Shown here: piece after piece, positions 16,667-25,165 of the stretch | How the letters are laid out: each line of letters opens with the position of its first letter | How positions within the stretch are numbered: the stretch's first letter is position 1 | Source: Obscuribacter phosphatis_A | GTDB taxonomy: Bacteria > Cyanobacteriota > Vampirovibrionia > Obscuribacterales > Obscuribacteraceae | Length of the DNA stretch: 64,000 nucleotides | Direction: 5' to 3' | Assembly (NCBI GenBank): GCA_017303615.1 | Contig: JAFLCK010000004.1 | Location: 1-64,000 of the forward strand | Made by a program: the position numbers and the translations under genes | Notes under the pieces: generated by a model | Database searches by the model: none | The model's input: the letters and a program-made list of their open reading frames with translations, nothing else | What the model was told of the DNA's origin: nothing

Positions 16667-19421
16667 CTCTAAAGACCATTAGCGCACCATCTTTTGCTCC
16701 TTCTTTGAACTTGATACGGGCGCTGACAATCTCTAAAGTCTTAGCCACAGAGCGGCGTCCATTCTTAAGTGGATGAGCCTCGACGAAATGCTGCAAAGAT
16801 TCAAGTTCGGCTGGTTCAGTAAAGACTGCACAAGATTCAATCAAATCGGGCAAATGTTTATCATCAAACTTGGCTTCCAACTTTGACCAGTTGCTCTGGA
16901 TGAACCGCCAACATGCCGCTCTTGCTGCCTTATTGCCCAGTAAGCGCGAAAGAATACGAGGACCGTCTTGGGCACGGACATCCTTGCTTAGTACCATATT
17001 GAGTGTATAGTCGACTTGATTCTCGCCTCTGAAAGAAGCCAGAGCACCGAGATTGCGGTAATATGCCTCTGGATTCTTGCTCAATTTGACGCTTTGCAAA
17101 AGTCTTGAATACTCGTCGGCTTCTCCGTTGAATGCATTGACATGCGCCACCGCCTGCCTCAAGTCAGGGTCGACTGTTGTCTCATCTGAGATATAGTTAG
17201 CGAAAGCTGTGCGGCAAAACTCAATACAATCAGTGTCCTTACCGATTGTGCCGAGAGTCATGACCAGGCGCCCCCTCAGTTGACCGAGCAATTCGCTGTC
17301 ACTCTCTTTTCGCTCAAAACCCAGACGACTGAGATGGGGTTTAAGCAGCGAGCGCACATATTCGGCATACTCTTCTTCTTGTCCCTCGGCTATGAAATCA
17401 TTAAAATAAGCAGTCTGACCTATAAGCAAAGAAAGTACATAAGGGTCTTGATCGGCCTTAAGTTGAGTCAAAGCTTTTATATAACCCTTCATATTTTCAA
17501 CGCCCACTGCCTTGGCGTTAGAGCCGCAGACAGCTAGGGCGTGTAAATCGCTATAGAGGCTCACTCTTTCTTGGCAGTTGAGCATTTTCTCGATCTTGCT
17601 TGCAAGCAGATTGTCTAAAGCAACTGCATCATATCTGGTGCGAAAGAAACCGCAGCCGGTGCCGTTGACAAAGAGTGGAAGAGCGTTAAGCTTTTTGCTT
17701 GCCACAGGTGTGGAAAACAAGACCGGTTGCACTGAGCGCCCGCCATTTGCATCAGGAGCAAGACGAACATTGAGAGGAATCTGCCAGATTGTCTCTTTTG
17801 ATTTTGACTTTTCACTTTGCCCCGTGCGCAAATAGCGATTTTGACTCAGGTTTAGACTAATTGACTGATTGTCCTGCTTGCTCTTCTCAGTGACATAGTT
17901 AAACGAAACAACCGGGCAGCCTTTCTCAAAGACCCAGCTTTGCATAAGTGCTTTCACATCGGCATTCTGAATGCCCGATTGACCAGATTTGCGAGCAGCG
18001 TTCGACAAAGCCTGCCAAAGGTCGTCGGTACCAGCGTTGCCAAAGGCAAAATCTTTCATATACTGTTGAATGCCTGCCTGAAAGACCGACTCAGAAAGAT
18101 AAGTTTCAAGCATACGCAGGAGAGAGCCGCCCTTCTCATAGGTGATCTCATCAAACATTTCCATGGCGTCTTCTGGAGTCTTGACCGGATATTCGACGGC
18201 CCTCGTGGCAAGCAAGCCATCGGCCTCAAGAGTGGCCACCCGGGACAAAGAAAATTCATCAAATGGACGCCATTCCGGATAAAGAGCCTCAAGGGCTTTA
18301 GTAGCCATCCAGGTGGCGAAAGCCTCATTCAGCCACAGGTCGTTCCACCACTTCATAGTGACTAAATCACCAAACCAGAGATGAGCCATCTCATGGGCGA
18401 CAATACCAGCCACATTCATCCTCGTACTTAGCGACGCCCCTTTGTCGACCAATAGAGCTGATTCGCGAAAGGTTATCGCCCCAGGATTCTCCATGGCGCC
18501 GGCTGAGAAGTCGGGAATGGCAATTAGATCCAATTTTTCGAGGGGATAGTCGATACCGAAATATTTTTGGTAATAGGGAAGTAAACGCTCAGCTACCTCA
18601 AGGGCGAATTCGGTCAGATCTTCCTTACCGCTGGGAGCAAAGACCCTTATCTTCTTGCCTGCCACTTCTACGGTTCTGCTCGGCTTAAAGTCTCCGATGA
18701 CAAGGGCGAACAAATAGGTAGAGAAAGGTGGGGTGGTCTTAAAGCTGACTATCTTTTTGCCGCTGCGTTGATCAAGCTTTTCAAATTCAACAGCTCCATT
18801 AGAGATAGCTACCATTTGCTGAGGTATGGCGGCACTGACCTTAAACTTGGACTTTAGAGCCGGTTCGTCGAAGCAGGGAAACATTCTTCTGGCATCAGTC
18901 GGTTCCATTTGTGTTGTGGCAATTTTTTGTTCTTTGCCACTCCTGTCTTTGAAGGACGACATATAAAAGCCAGCCAGTTTTTCGGACAGCTTGCCTCTGA
19001 ACTTTACAGCCAGGTCATAATCGCCTGGGGCAAGCAAGTTATTGCTGCTAAGAGTAAGCATCTGAGTATCACGGTCGATGGCGATATCAAGCTTAACAAA
19101 GGAATCCTTACCGCCTCTTCTTGCCACCGAAGCGTCAAATACTGAGAGATCTTTGGCGTGCAAAACAACAGTTTTGGTGCCCCTGAGGACCTTGATCACT
19201 ATTGTTTCTGAGCCTTCAAACTCGCCATGCTCAAAATCTGGTTCAAAAAAGAGGTCATACTTTTCAGGCACAACATCGGCTGTCAAACGCAGGCTATCTC
19301 TCTTTTTAGCTGCGGCGGAGCTCTTCGCACTTTCCTCGGCACCAGTGGGCAAGGGTAGGGCAAAAGCGCCCCAGACTGAAGTCAGTAGCAAAGAAAGGGC
19401 TAGAAGCCTGCGATACGACAT
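16641..19421 (-). CDS. Exported M1 family aminopeptidase
   Basis: 926 residues from the ATG at 19421, preceded by CGGAGTG and giving a signal peptide (MSYRRLLALSLLLTSVWGAF). The frame is open further upstream to 19478. It has the exopeptidase motif GAMEN (308-312), the zinc site HEMAH (343-347) with the third ligand Glu366 in LNEAF, and a long ERAP1-like C-terminal helical region. All catalytic residues are intact. It is related to puromycin-sensitive aminopeptidases and removes N-terminal residues from peptides, here probably in the periplasm. It leads an overlapping operon with the DUF3142 protein, the lipoprotein and the hydrolase-thioredoxin fusion, suggesting a degradative or nutrient-scavenging set (inference). 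Confidence 0.93.
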   Translation of the reverse strand: MSYRRLLALSLLLTSVWGAFALPLPTGAEESAKSSAAAKKRDSLRLTADVVPEKYDLFFEPDFEHGEFEGSETIVIKVLRGTKTVVLHAKDLSVFDASVARRGGKDSFVKLDIAIDRDTQMLTLSSNNLLAPGDYDLAVKFRGKLSEKLAGFYMSSFKDRSGKEQKIATTQMEPTDARRMFPCFDEPALKSKFKVSAAIPQQMVAISNGAVEFEKLDQRSGKKIVSFKTTPPFSTYLFALVIGDFKPSRTVEVAGKKIRVFAPSGKEDLTEFALEVAERLLPYYQKYFGIDYPLEKLDLIAIPDFSAGAMENPGAITFRESALLVDKGASLSTRMNVAGIVAHEMAHLWFGDLVTMKWWNDLWLNEAFATWMATKALEALYPEWRPFDEFSLSRVATLEADGLLATRAVEYPVKTPEDAMEMFDEITYEKGGSLLRMLETYLSESVFQAGIQQYMKDFAFGNAGTDDLWQALSNAARKSGQSGIQNADVKALMQSWVFEKGCPVVSFNYVTEKSKQDNQSISLNLSQNRYLRTGQSEKSKSKETIWQIPLNVRLAPDANGGRSVQPVLFSTPVASKKLNALPLFVNGTGCGFFRTRYDAVALDNLLASKIEKMLNCQERVSLYSDLHALAVCGSNAKAVGVENMKGYIKALTQLKADQDPYVLSLLIGQTAYFNDFIAEGQEEEYAEYVRSLLKPHLSRLGFERKESDSELLGQLRGRLVMTLGTIGKDTDCIEFCRTAFANYISDETTVDPDLRQAVAHVNAFNGEADEYSRLLQSVKLSKNPEAYYRNLGALASFRGENQVDYTLNMVLSKDVRAQDGPRILSRLLGNKAARAACWRFIQSNWSKLEAKFDDKHLPDLIESCAVFTEPAELESLQHFVEAHPLKNGRRSVAKTLEIVSARIKFKEGAKDGALMVFRDALDQKTN

Positions 19422-19602
19422 GGGGCACTCCGGAAATGACAGACTGACAAATATTACTCTAAAGTGACCAGCTTGCACCTTGCAAAGAAGAGCAATAGAG
19501 CATGTATTTGCCTATATAATTGAAGCTCTAAAGTTGAGAAGACCTGAAGCAGTGTCAGCCTCTAATTAAGACTGCCATTTTGAGGTCTAAAGGTGAGATT
19601 TT

Positions 19603-21036
19603 ATGGTGTATTTCAAACAATATTATCTTGGATGTCTGGCTCATGCCTCTTATGTTTTGGCATCAGAAGGGCAAGCTTGCATCATAGACCCGCAAAGAGA
19701 TGTCAGTGAATATTTGAGCGAGTTGGAAGCTCATTCGCTGAAGCTCAAGTACATCATTGAAACTCATCTGCACGCCGACTTTGTCTCAGGACACATAGAG
19801 TTGGCAGCGCGCACCGGAGCCTCTGTGGTTATTTCTCACAGAGCGAAAGCGGCATTTGAGCATCTAGGAGTAAAGGACCAAGACAAACTAGCATTGGGCA
19901 AGCTCGAACTCACTATTCTTGAGACCCCTGGTCACACCCCCGAGAGCATATGCATATTGGCTGAAGCCAAAGAGAAGAGCGATGATCAGTTTGAAAGCAT
20001 GCTCTTTACCGGCGATACTCTTTTTGTCGGTGATGTCGGTCGTCCCGATTTGGTCTGCCACTGGGGTTATGAACCGGCTGAAATGGCGGCGCATCTCTAT
20101 GACAGCCTGCAGAACAAAATTCTCACTCTTCCGGATAACACCCTTGTCTATCCCGCCCACGGTGCCGGCTCGCTCTGCGGTAAGAATATTTCGCAAGAGC
20201 GTCACTCAAGCATAGGAGAGCAAAAGAAATTCAACTGGGCCCTCAAGCCTATGGGCAAAGACGAATTCATAGATTTGCTCACCAAAGACCTACCGGAAGT
20301 GCCAAAGTACTTTACGAAAGCGGTGGAAAAGAATCGTAGCGGAGCCGCTGAACTGGCGGCTTTACCAGAGCTGGAAGAATTGACTGCCCAAGAAACTGAA
20401 GCGAGGCAGAAGCGCGGCGCATTGTTGCTGGATGTGAGAAGCGCTGACGAGTTTTGTCAGGGGCATCCGGCCGGTGCATTAAACATCGGGTTGGGCGGTC
20501 AGTTTGCTTCTTTCAGCGGCATTCTTGTAGACGCCGAAAGAGAAAAGATAATTATCGGCTCGAAAGAGCAAGCCGAAGAAGCCGTGATAAGACTGGCCAG
20601 AGCCGGTCTAGAGAACGTCACCGGCTATCTTGAGAGTACCGAGGGCTCTCCAATTGAAACATGGAAGAAAGCGGGACTAAAAGTCGTCTCGGTACCTCAA
20701 CTTTCAGTCAATGAACTGGCAATGAAGCTAAAGAACGATCCTAAAGTTGTTGTTCTTGATGTGCGACGCAAAGGTGAATATGTGGGTGGACACATTCCCG
20801 GAGCCCGTTCAGTCCCCCTGAGTGATCTTGTGAATGCCGTCAGTGACCTAGATAAAGACACCACCTTTCACGTCATTTGCGCCGGTGGCTATCGCTCTAC
20901 GATGGCTGTCAGTTTGCTCTTGCAGCATGGTTTCGAAAGCTTGCACAATGTGCAAGGAGGCACAATGGCTTGGCGTAAAGCTGGTCATGATGTGGATGTA
21001 AAAGAAATTACGGCTTGCCAATCAAACAACAAATAA
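19603..21036 (+). CDS. MBL-fold persulfide-dioxygenase-like protein with two rhodanese domains
   Basis: 477 residues, ATG after AAGGTGAG. The metallo-beta-lactamase domain (1-250) has THLHADFVSGH (His55, His57, Asp59, His64), TPGHTPES, LFTGDTLFVGDVGRPDL and YPAHGAGS. This is the pattern of ETHE1/Blh persulfide dioxygenases, which oxidise glutathione persulfide to sulfite. Rhodanese domain 1 (about 255-355) keeps LLDVRSADEF but lacks a catalytic Cys, so it is probably structural. Rhodanese domain 2 (about 365-465) has Cys426 in VICAGGYRS and should be active in sulfur transfer. A WG-repeat lipoprotein gene follows, and a single-domain rhodanese lies 2 kb away. Confidence 0.92.
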   Translation: MVYFKQYYLGCLAHASYVLASEGQACIIDPQRDVSEYLSELEAHSLKLKYIIETHLHADFVSGHIELAARTGASVVISHRAKAAFEHLGVKDQDKLALGKLELTILETPGHTPESICILAEAKEKSDDQFESMLFTGDTLFVGDVGRPDLVCHWGYEPAEMAAHLYDSLQNKILTLPDNTLVYPAHGAGSLCGKNISQERHSSIGEQKKFNWALKPMGKDEFIDLLTKDLPEVPKYFTKAVEKNRSGAAELAALPELEELTAQETEARQKRGALLLDVRSADEFCQGHPAGALNIGLGGQFASFSGILVDAEREKIIIGSKEQAEEAVIRLARAGLENVTGYLESTEGSPIETWKKAGLKVVSVPQLSVNELAMKLKNDPKVVVLDVRRKGEYVGGHIPGARSVPLSDLVNAVSDLDKDTTFHVICAGGYRSTMAVSLLLQHGFESLHNVQGGTMAWRKAGHDVDVKEITACQSNNK

Positions 21037-21061
21037 ATTGCCAGACAAAGGAACAAAGACC

Positions 21062-22258
21062 GTGCACAAAATACTAGTCATGCTGGTGGCTATCTTGTCT
21101 CAATTTCTGACGGCTTGCAGCACTCCGCCGAAATCACCAAATGGTTTCATCGACAAATCTGGTGCGGTTATCGTTAGTCTTGACGAGTTAGAGAAGAAGC
21201 CACTGGCTATAGGTAATTTCTCAGAAGGTGTGGCGCCAATTAAGACGATTCAAGGGCTAGGCTTCTTGAATAAGTCGGGAGAGATTGTCTTCACCCGTCC
21301 CTATCAAAGCCTCGGTCCGGTCATTGGCGGTCTTGCCGCCTTTGAGGATGCAGATAGATGGGGCTTTATAGACAAGACTGGTGCAATCAAAATAGTTCCA
21401 AACTTTCTTGGTGCACACGATTTTAGTGCCGATATTGCCGCGGTCAAAGTCGAGAAAGGCTGGACTTTTATCAACAAAGAAGGCAAGCAGTTGTTCCAGC
21501 TCACATTCGAAGATGTCGGCGACTTCAAAGATGGCTTTGCTCCAGTAAAGTTGAACGGACATTGGGGCTTCATTGATACGACAGGCACTTTCGTGGTGCC
21601 GGCTCGTTTTGACATTGCCTATGCTTCTGGAGGTGGGAAGCTCGTTGCGGCAAATGGCACCGGTTTGTCGGGCGACAATCCTGACCAGACTGTTTTCTAC
21701 TTTGATAATCTCGGCAGATTGATGCGCAAATCAGAATTCAAAGGTATAACCCTAAACAATCTCCGCCCTAAAATGTGGGTAAGATACCTAACCACTGAAA
21801 CACCTAAAGAGCCGGAGAAACTGAACCGAGCCCTTAGCAGAGCAGTATCTCCATCATATTTCGATGACAAATCAATCGGTCAAGCTGATACCAAATTTTG
21901 TATAAACGAACAGTTTGCCGCGCCAGCATTCACAGGCAATTATGACTATATCTTTCCAGTCCAGGAAGGCTATTTCGTTGTCTATGATGATACTACCGGG
22001 CTCTTTGACTATCGGGGCGGCAAGCCGGAGGCTGAATCGGGCATCTGGAACAGTAAGGAGTTTCGCTTCTATCAAGCGGCGCCTTTCTCTGAAGGCTTAG
22101 GCCTTGTACAAACTGAGAAAGCCGGTCCCTATGGGTTTGTCGACAAATCAGGCAAGTTTGTCTTGAAGCCAATATACAAATACGCTAGACCATTCAAAGA
22201 CGGTCTAGCGTTGGTGGCAGAGAACGAGATTCCGCCGGTCAAAGAAAACGAAGAGTAA
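21062..22258 (+). CDS. WG-repeat lipoprotein
   Basis: The frame opens with TTG at 21038, but the GTG at 21062 follows AAAGGAAC at a normal distance. It gives a lipoprotein signal (VHKILVMLVAILSQFLTAC), so it is preferred (398 residues). The mature protein consists of WG repeats: GLGFLNKSGEIV, DRWGFIDKTGAIKIVPNF, GHWGFIDTTGTFVVPARF, and near the end PYGFVDKSGKFVLKPIYKYARPFKDGLALV. WG repeats form beta-propeller-like folds of poorly known function. A middle part (about 200-320) is less repetitive. It starts 25 bases after the persulfide-dioxygenase-like gene and may share its transcript. Confidence 0.9.
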   Translation: MHKILVMLVAILSQFLTACSTPPKSPNGFIDKSGAVIVSLDELEKKPLAIGNFSEGVAPIKTIQGLGFLNKSGEIVFTRPYQSLGPVIGGLAAFEDADRWGFIDKTGAIKIVPNFLGAHDFSADIAAVKVEKGWTFINKEGKQLFQLTFEDVGDFKDGFAPVKLNGHWGFIDTTGTFVVPARFDIAYASGGGKLVAANGTGLSGDNPDQTVFYFDNLGRLMRKSEFKGITLNNLRPKMWVRYLTTETPKEPEKLNRALSRAVSPSYFDDKSIGQADTKFCINEQFAAPAFTGNYDYIFPVQEGYFVVYDDTTGLFDYRGGKPEAESGIWNSKEFRFYQAAPFSEGLGLVQTEKAGPYGFVDKSGKFVLKPIYKYARPFKDGLALVAENEIPPVKENEE

Positions 22259-22262
22259 TGGC

Positions 22263-22688
22263 TTAAGCAAGACCCAGCATCTTTTTCCACCAAGGTCTCT
22301 TGAGAGAGGCATTCTCAACCTTCAAAGCATCGAGCCATGTTTCTAGTTCAATCACGCGCTGCACTTCGCCTTCCAATTCTTTGATGCGCGCCACAAGAAT
22401 CTCTTCACCCATCAGAAGAGTCTCGAGTTCCTGCACCCTTGCCTTGGTTTGCATCAGCTGGCGGCTGGTCTCAAGCACCAGTGAATTAACCCCTTCAAGC
22501 TCGGCAAGCAAATCCAAAATCAAACCGGTTTCGCTGTAGGTTGCCTCAACAGGGCTAAAGTCGAGTGCTTCAGTGGGCGGAGCCAACTCAACTGCACCAT
22601 TTTCTAGCAACGGTTCAAGACCATCAAGACTGAGAGCATCGGCTTGAACATGCTCAATTATCAGTTTTTGTTTTTTGCGCTGAGCCAT
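22263..22688 (-). CDS. Small coiled-coil protein
   Basis: 141 residues from ATG. A basic start (MAQRKKQKL) is followed by an acidic, Pro-containing stretch. Residues about 65-128 have strong heptad character (RQLMQTKARVQELETLLMGEE, then a Glu/Val/Ile-rich helix). It ends with a short WWKKMLGL tail that could touch membrane. No signal peptide and no known family. It is convergent with the WG-repeat gene (4-base gap). Function unknown. Confidence 0.7.
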   Translation of the reverse strand: MAQRKKQKLIIEHVQADALSLDGLEPLLENGAVELAPPTEALDFSPVEATYSETGLILDLLAELEGVNSLVLETSRQLMQTKARVQELETLLMGEEILVARIKELEGEVQRVIELETWLDALKVENASLKRPWWKKMLGLA

Positions 22689-22836
22689 AGAAGCACCCTC
22701 AGATATCGGAAGTACTTATGACATTATGGGCAGTGGCGCTATCGCTAGCAACACTTGACTTCCGCAAAGCACCACCAACGGTGATATTTTATTGAATTAT
22801 CCGACAGTGGACGATTTATCAGCCAAAAACTGCGAG

Positions 22837-23223
22837 CTACGAACCAGGTGAGGCATCATCCGGCTTATCTGATACAGCTTCTGATAAAGGTTCTGATAAA
22901 GCTTCTGGTTCAGCATCAGCATCTGCCTTGGCCCTCATCGCGGCAACTCTTCTTGCCTCACTTTTTTGTTCTTCGCCCCAGCCCTTATACAGATAATAGA
23001 TAAAGCCACCAAATATGGTGAGGGACAAGAAGACAATCAGTGAGATTCCACCAATCATCAAATAAAAGCCATTAGGATCGGTCTTGCGCATCTGAGACCA
23101 GTCGTATAAATAGTCTTCAACCCCGCCGGCAAAGGCACAAGAAGGACTAAGCAGGCTCAGGAGGCAAACCCAGAGTAATGAGGCGATCAAAAAACGAAGC
23201 AAGGTGAAAGTTCTGGTTTTCAT
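22837..23223 (-). CDS. Small exported membrane protein
   Basis: 128 residues from ATG. A signal sequence (FLIASLLWVCLLSLLSPSCAFA) is followed by a short segment (YLYDWSQMRKTDPNGFYL). A membrane helix (about 55-78, ending GGFIYYLYKGWGEEQ) and an acidic Ala/Ser/Glu-rich tail come next. The start overlaps the stop of the rhodanese gene by 4 bases (ATGA), so the two are translationally coupled. Family not recognised; a membrane partner of the rhodanese is possible. Confidence 0.72.
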   Translation of the reverse strand: MKTRTFTLLRFLIASLLWVCLLSLLSPSCAFAGGVEDYLYDWSQMRKTDPNGFYLMIGGISLIVFLSLTIFGGFIYYLYKGWGEEQKSEARRVAAMRAKADADAEPEALSEPLSEAVSDKPDDASPGS

Positions 23224-23588
23224 TTCACTTCCGGCAATTGTCGCTCGCGCCAGCCACGAATGCCGCCGGCCATAGAGAGTACGTTTACATAGCCCATTTT
23301 TTGCATGTTGTCTGCAGATAGAGCAGAACGAAAGCCGCCCCCACAGTAAAGTACGACTTCAGTTGACTTATCTGCTACAACCTTTTCTATATCGCGCTCC
23401 AGAATGCCGCGACCAAGATGAATCGAGCCAGGAAGACGTCCTTGCTGCCATTCATGGTCTTCGCGTACGTCGATAAGAACAAAAGCATGTTCACTCTTCT
23501 GCTTCTCTAGAACTTCTTCGATTGATATCTCTTTGATGCGAGGCATAACCTCGGCTACTAATTTCTCGAATGCTTCGCTATGTTTCAC
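23220..23588 (-). CDS. Single-domain rhodanese (sulfurtransferase)
   Basis: 122 residues, one rhodanese domain: FVLIDVREDHEWQQGRLPGS, then the active loop VVLYCGGGFRSAL with Cys82, then GGIRGWRERQLP. The loop C-G-G-G-F-R-S is of the six-residue sulfurtransferase type. No signal peptide, so it is cytoplasmic. It probably carries persulfide sulfur. A small membrane protein gene is coupled downstream, and the MBL/double-rhodanese gene lies about 2 kb to the left on the other strand. Confidence 0.9.
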   Translation of the reverse strand: MKHSEAFEKLVAEVMPRIKEISIEEVLEKQKSEHAFVLIDVREDHEWQQGRLPGSIHLGRGILERDIEKVVADKSTEVVLYCGGGFRSALSADNMQKMGYVNVLSMAGGIRGWRERQLPEVK

Positions 23589-23740
23589 GACAACAAACCA
23601 ACCTCGCCTTTCACTTTACTTTACTCTACAGACATTCAATATGAGAGTCCTTGGCAATTGATCATAATCCTGCAAGCACAGCCCGAGCAGCCATAAAGAA
23701 AGGCTCCAGCCGAAGACTGAAGCCTAACTGTAAAGAAAAT

Positions 23741-23824
23741 TGCCCTTGGAGGGATTCGAACCCTCAATCCCTTACGGGCATCGCATTTTAAGTGCGACTC
23801 GTATACCAGTTCCGACACAAGGGC
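23741..23824 (-). tRNA. tRNA-Leu(UAA)
   Basis: The minus strand folds as a class II tRNA. The 7-bp acceptor stem is GCCCTTG/CAAGGGC with discriminator A. The anticodon stem TCGCA/TGCGA encloses loop CTTAAAA with anticodon TAA. A long variable arm (GCCCGTAAGGG) and a T arm GAGGGTTCGAATCCCTC follow. CCA is not encoded. It begins 22 bases after the stop of the membrane protein gene on the same strand, so it may be transcribed with it. An 8-bp inverted repeat (AATTCTAG...CTAGAATT, 23836-23866) lies between them. Confidence 0.96.
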
Positions 23825-23845
23825 TGGCAAGCTTTAATTCTAGCA

Positions 23846-25012
23846 CTACTTAAGCACTCTAGAATTCTCGGCCAGCCTTTTGGTTACTTCGGCAGTACTG
23901 ACACCGCCTCTGCGCAATACCGAACGCAAAGTAAAGGCGAAGCCAGCCGCCCAAAGAGCGGAGATAACAAAAGCCACGGTCTTTTTAGCTTGTACTGGCT
24001 CATGCAAAAAGTCGCCGACGAAAGCGGAAATCAGTAAAGTGAGGGGATCAGGACTTGTCAAACCGCCCTGCTTAAGCCAGTTTAAGGCTTGGATCACCAC
24101 CAAACTAGCCCCACCAAAGAGCACTGTCTTCACAACTTGATCACGCAGTCCGCTTCTTAAGACATGAATATTTTCACCATCAATAGAAATCTTGATCGGG
24201 AAAAGGAGGAAAAGAGAAACAAGCCCGCTACAAGCAGCAGCTAGTAGTGACTGACCGGCCAATCCTTCTTCCACAACCGACTGAAAAAAGTAAAATAGAG
24301 CAGTGACAGCAAAAGAGTAGCCGACAGCAGCGGCCAGTCGAGGCGAACCGCCACAATCTTGAAAGAGAAAGGGCGCCCGCCAGCCTGCGGCTTTTAGAGC
24401 CAATTTAGGAACCACCAGTGGTGCTAATAAAGTAAAAAAGCCGAAATATAATAGGGAGAGAAGTGGATTAATAGCCAGCGAGGCGCGATCTGATTGATAG
24501 CGAGCAATTAGTGAAGCAGTCTCTGGCTCTCTACCAAAATAGTCATAACAGTTCTCAAAGAAAGTTTTGAAAGATTTGCTTTGAGCGTAAGCTTCCATTC
24601 GCCATTTCATCAAATCCCCAGTCATAGCCCTAAGACCGTAATAGGGGGCAGCAAAGGCGCTGTAAACACTAGCGTTTATATATGTCGAGTTAGCCACAGG
24701 GCTGGGAAGAATAACCGGATGCAGGAAGCGCGGATCTTTGTGAAACTCTTGGGCAGCCCATGAACGCAGAGCTTGGAGAGCTTCGGCATTCTGAATAGTG
24801 TACTCGTCTTTGGTAAGCACCAAGCCGAAGAAGACTGTATTCATGACCTTCTCGGCAAAACGAGTATCCCAAATACCAGAGGCCGATGCTCCGGCTACCA
24901 GTTTGTCTGCATCGAAAAGGGAAGTGACACGCTCACGCGGTTTAACAAAAATAGCCGTGGAAACCAAAATAGCCACTAGAGCTATGACTATTACGTTAAA
25001 GCGGTCTTTCAT
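23846..25012 (-). CDS. Polytopic membrane protein, unknown function
   Basis: The ATG at 25012 follows GAGAGG and is preferred to a TTG at 25039; 388 residues. It has an N-terminal membrane segment (FNVIVIALVAILVSTAIFV). A soluble region of about 150 residues follows, with SYINA-like and Trp-rich stretches, and then at least five membrane segments (SLLYFGFFTLLAPLVVPKL; AAAVGYSFAVTALFYFF; LVSLFLLFPIKI; and others). No transporter or enzyme signature is evident. The tRNA-Leu gene lies directly downstream. Confidence 0.75.
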   Translation of the reverse strand: MKDRFNVIVIALVAILVSTAIFVKPRERVTSLFDADKLVAGASASGIWDTRFAEKVMNTVFFGLVLTKDEYTIQNAEALQALRSWAAQEFHKDPRFLHPVILPSPVANSTYINASVYSAFAAPYYGLRAMTGDLMKWRMEAYAQSKSFKTFFENCYDYFGREPETASLIARYQSDRASLAINPLLSLLYFGFFTLLAPLVVPKLALKAAGWRAPFLFQDCGGSPRLAAAVGYSFAVTALFYFFQSVVEEGLAGQSLLAAACSGLVSLFLLFPIKISIDGENIHVLRSGLRDQVVKTVLFGGASLVVIQALNWLKQGGLTSPDPLTLLISAFVGDFLHEPVQAKKTVAFVISALWAAGFAFTLRSVLRRGGVSTAEVTKRLAENSRVLK

Positions 25013-25165
25013 ATTCAGCCTCTCGCCATCGCTTGACAAAATAATAAAGCAAGAGACGACCTGCTCCAGTCAAAAGAGCCCGATATAAATAGAATAGCGT
25101 CGTTAATTGTCTCTAACGATTTCAGCTGCGGAGTTTGCCGAGGAGAATCAGAAATTTACTTTTAC

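Noticed and set aside
19492..19520. Promoter with TATAAT at 19515-19520 before the persulfide-dioxygenase-like gene
   Set aside because: The -10 is good, but no acceptable -35 lies 16-18 bases upstream, so it was not listed.
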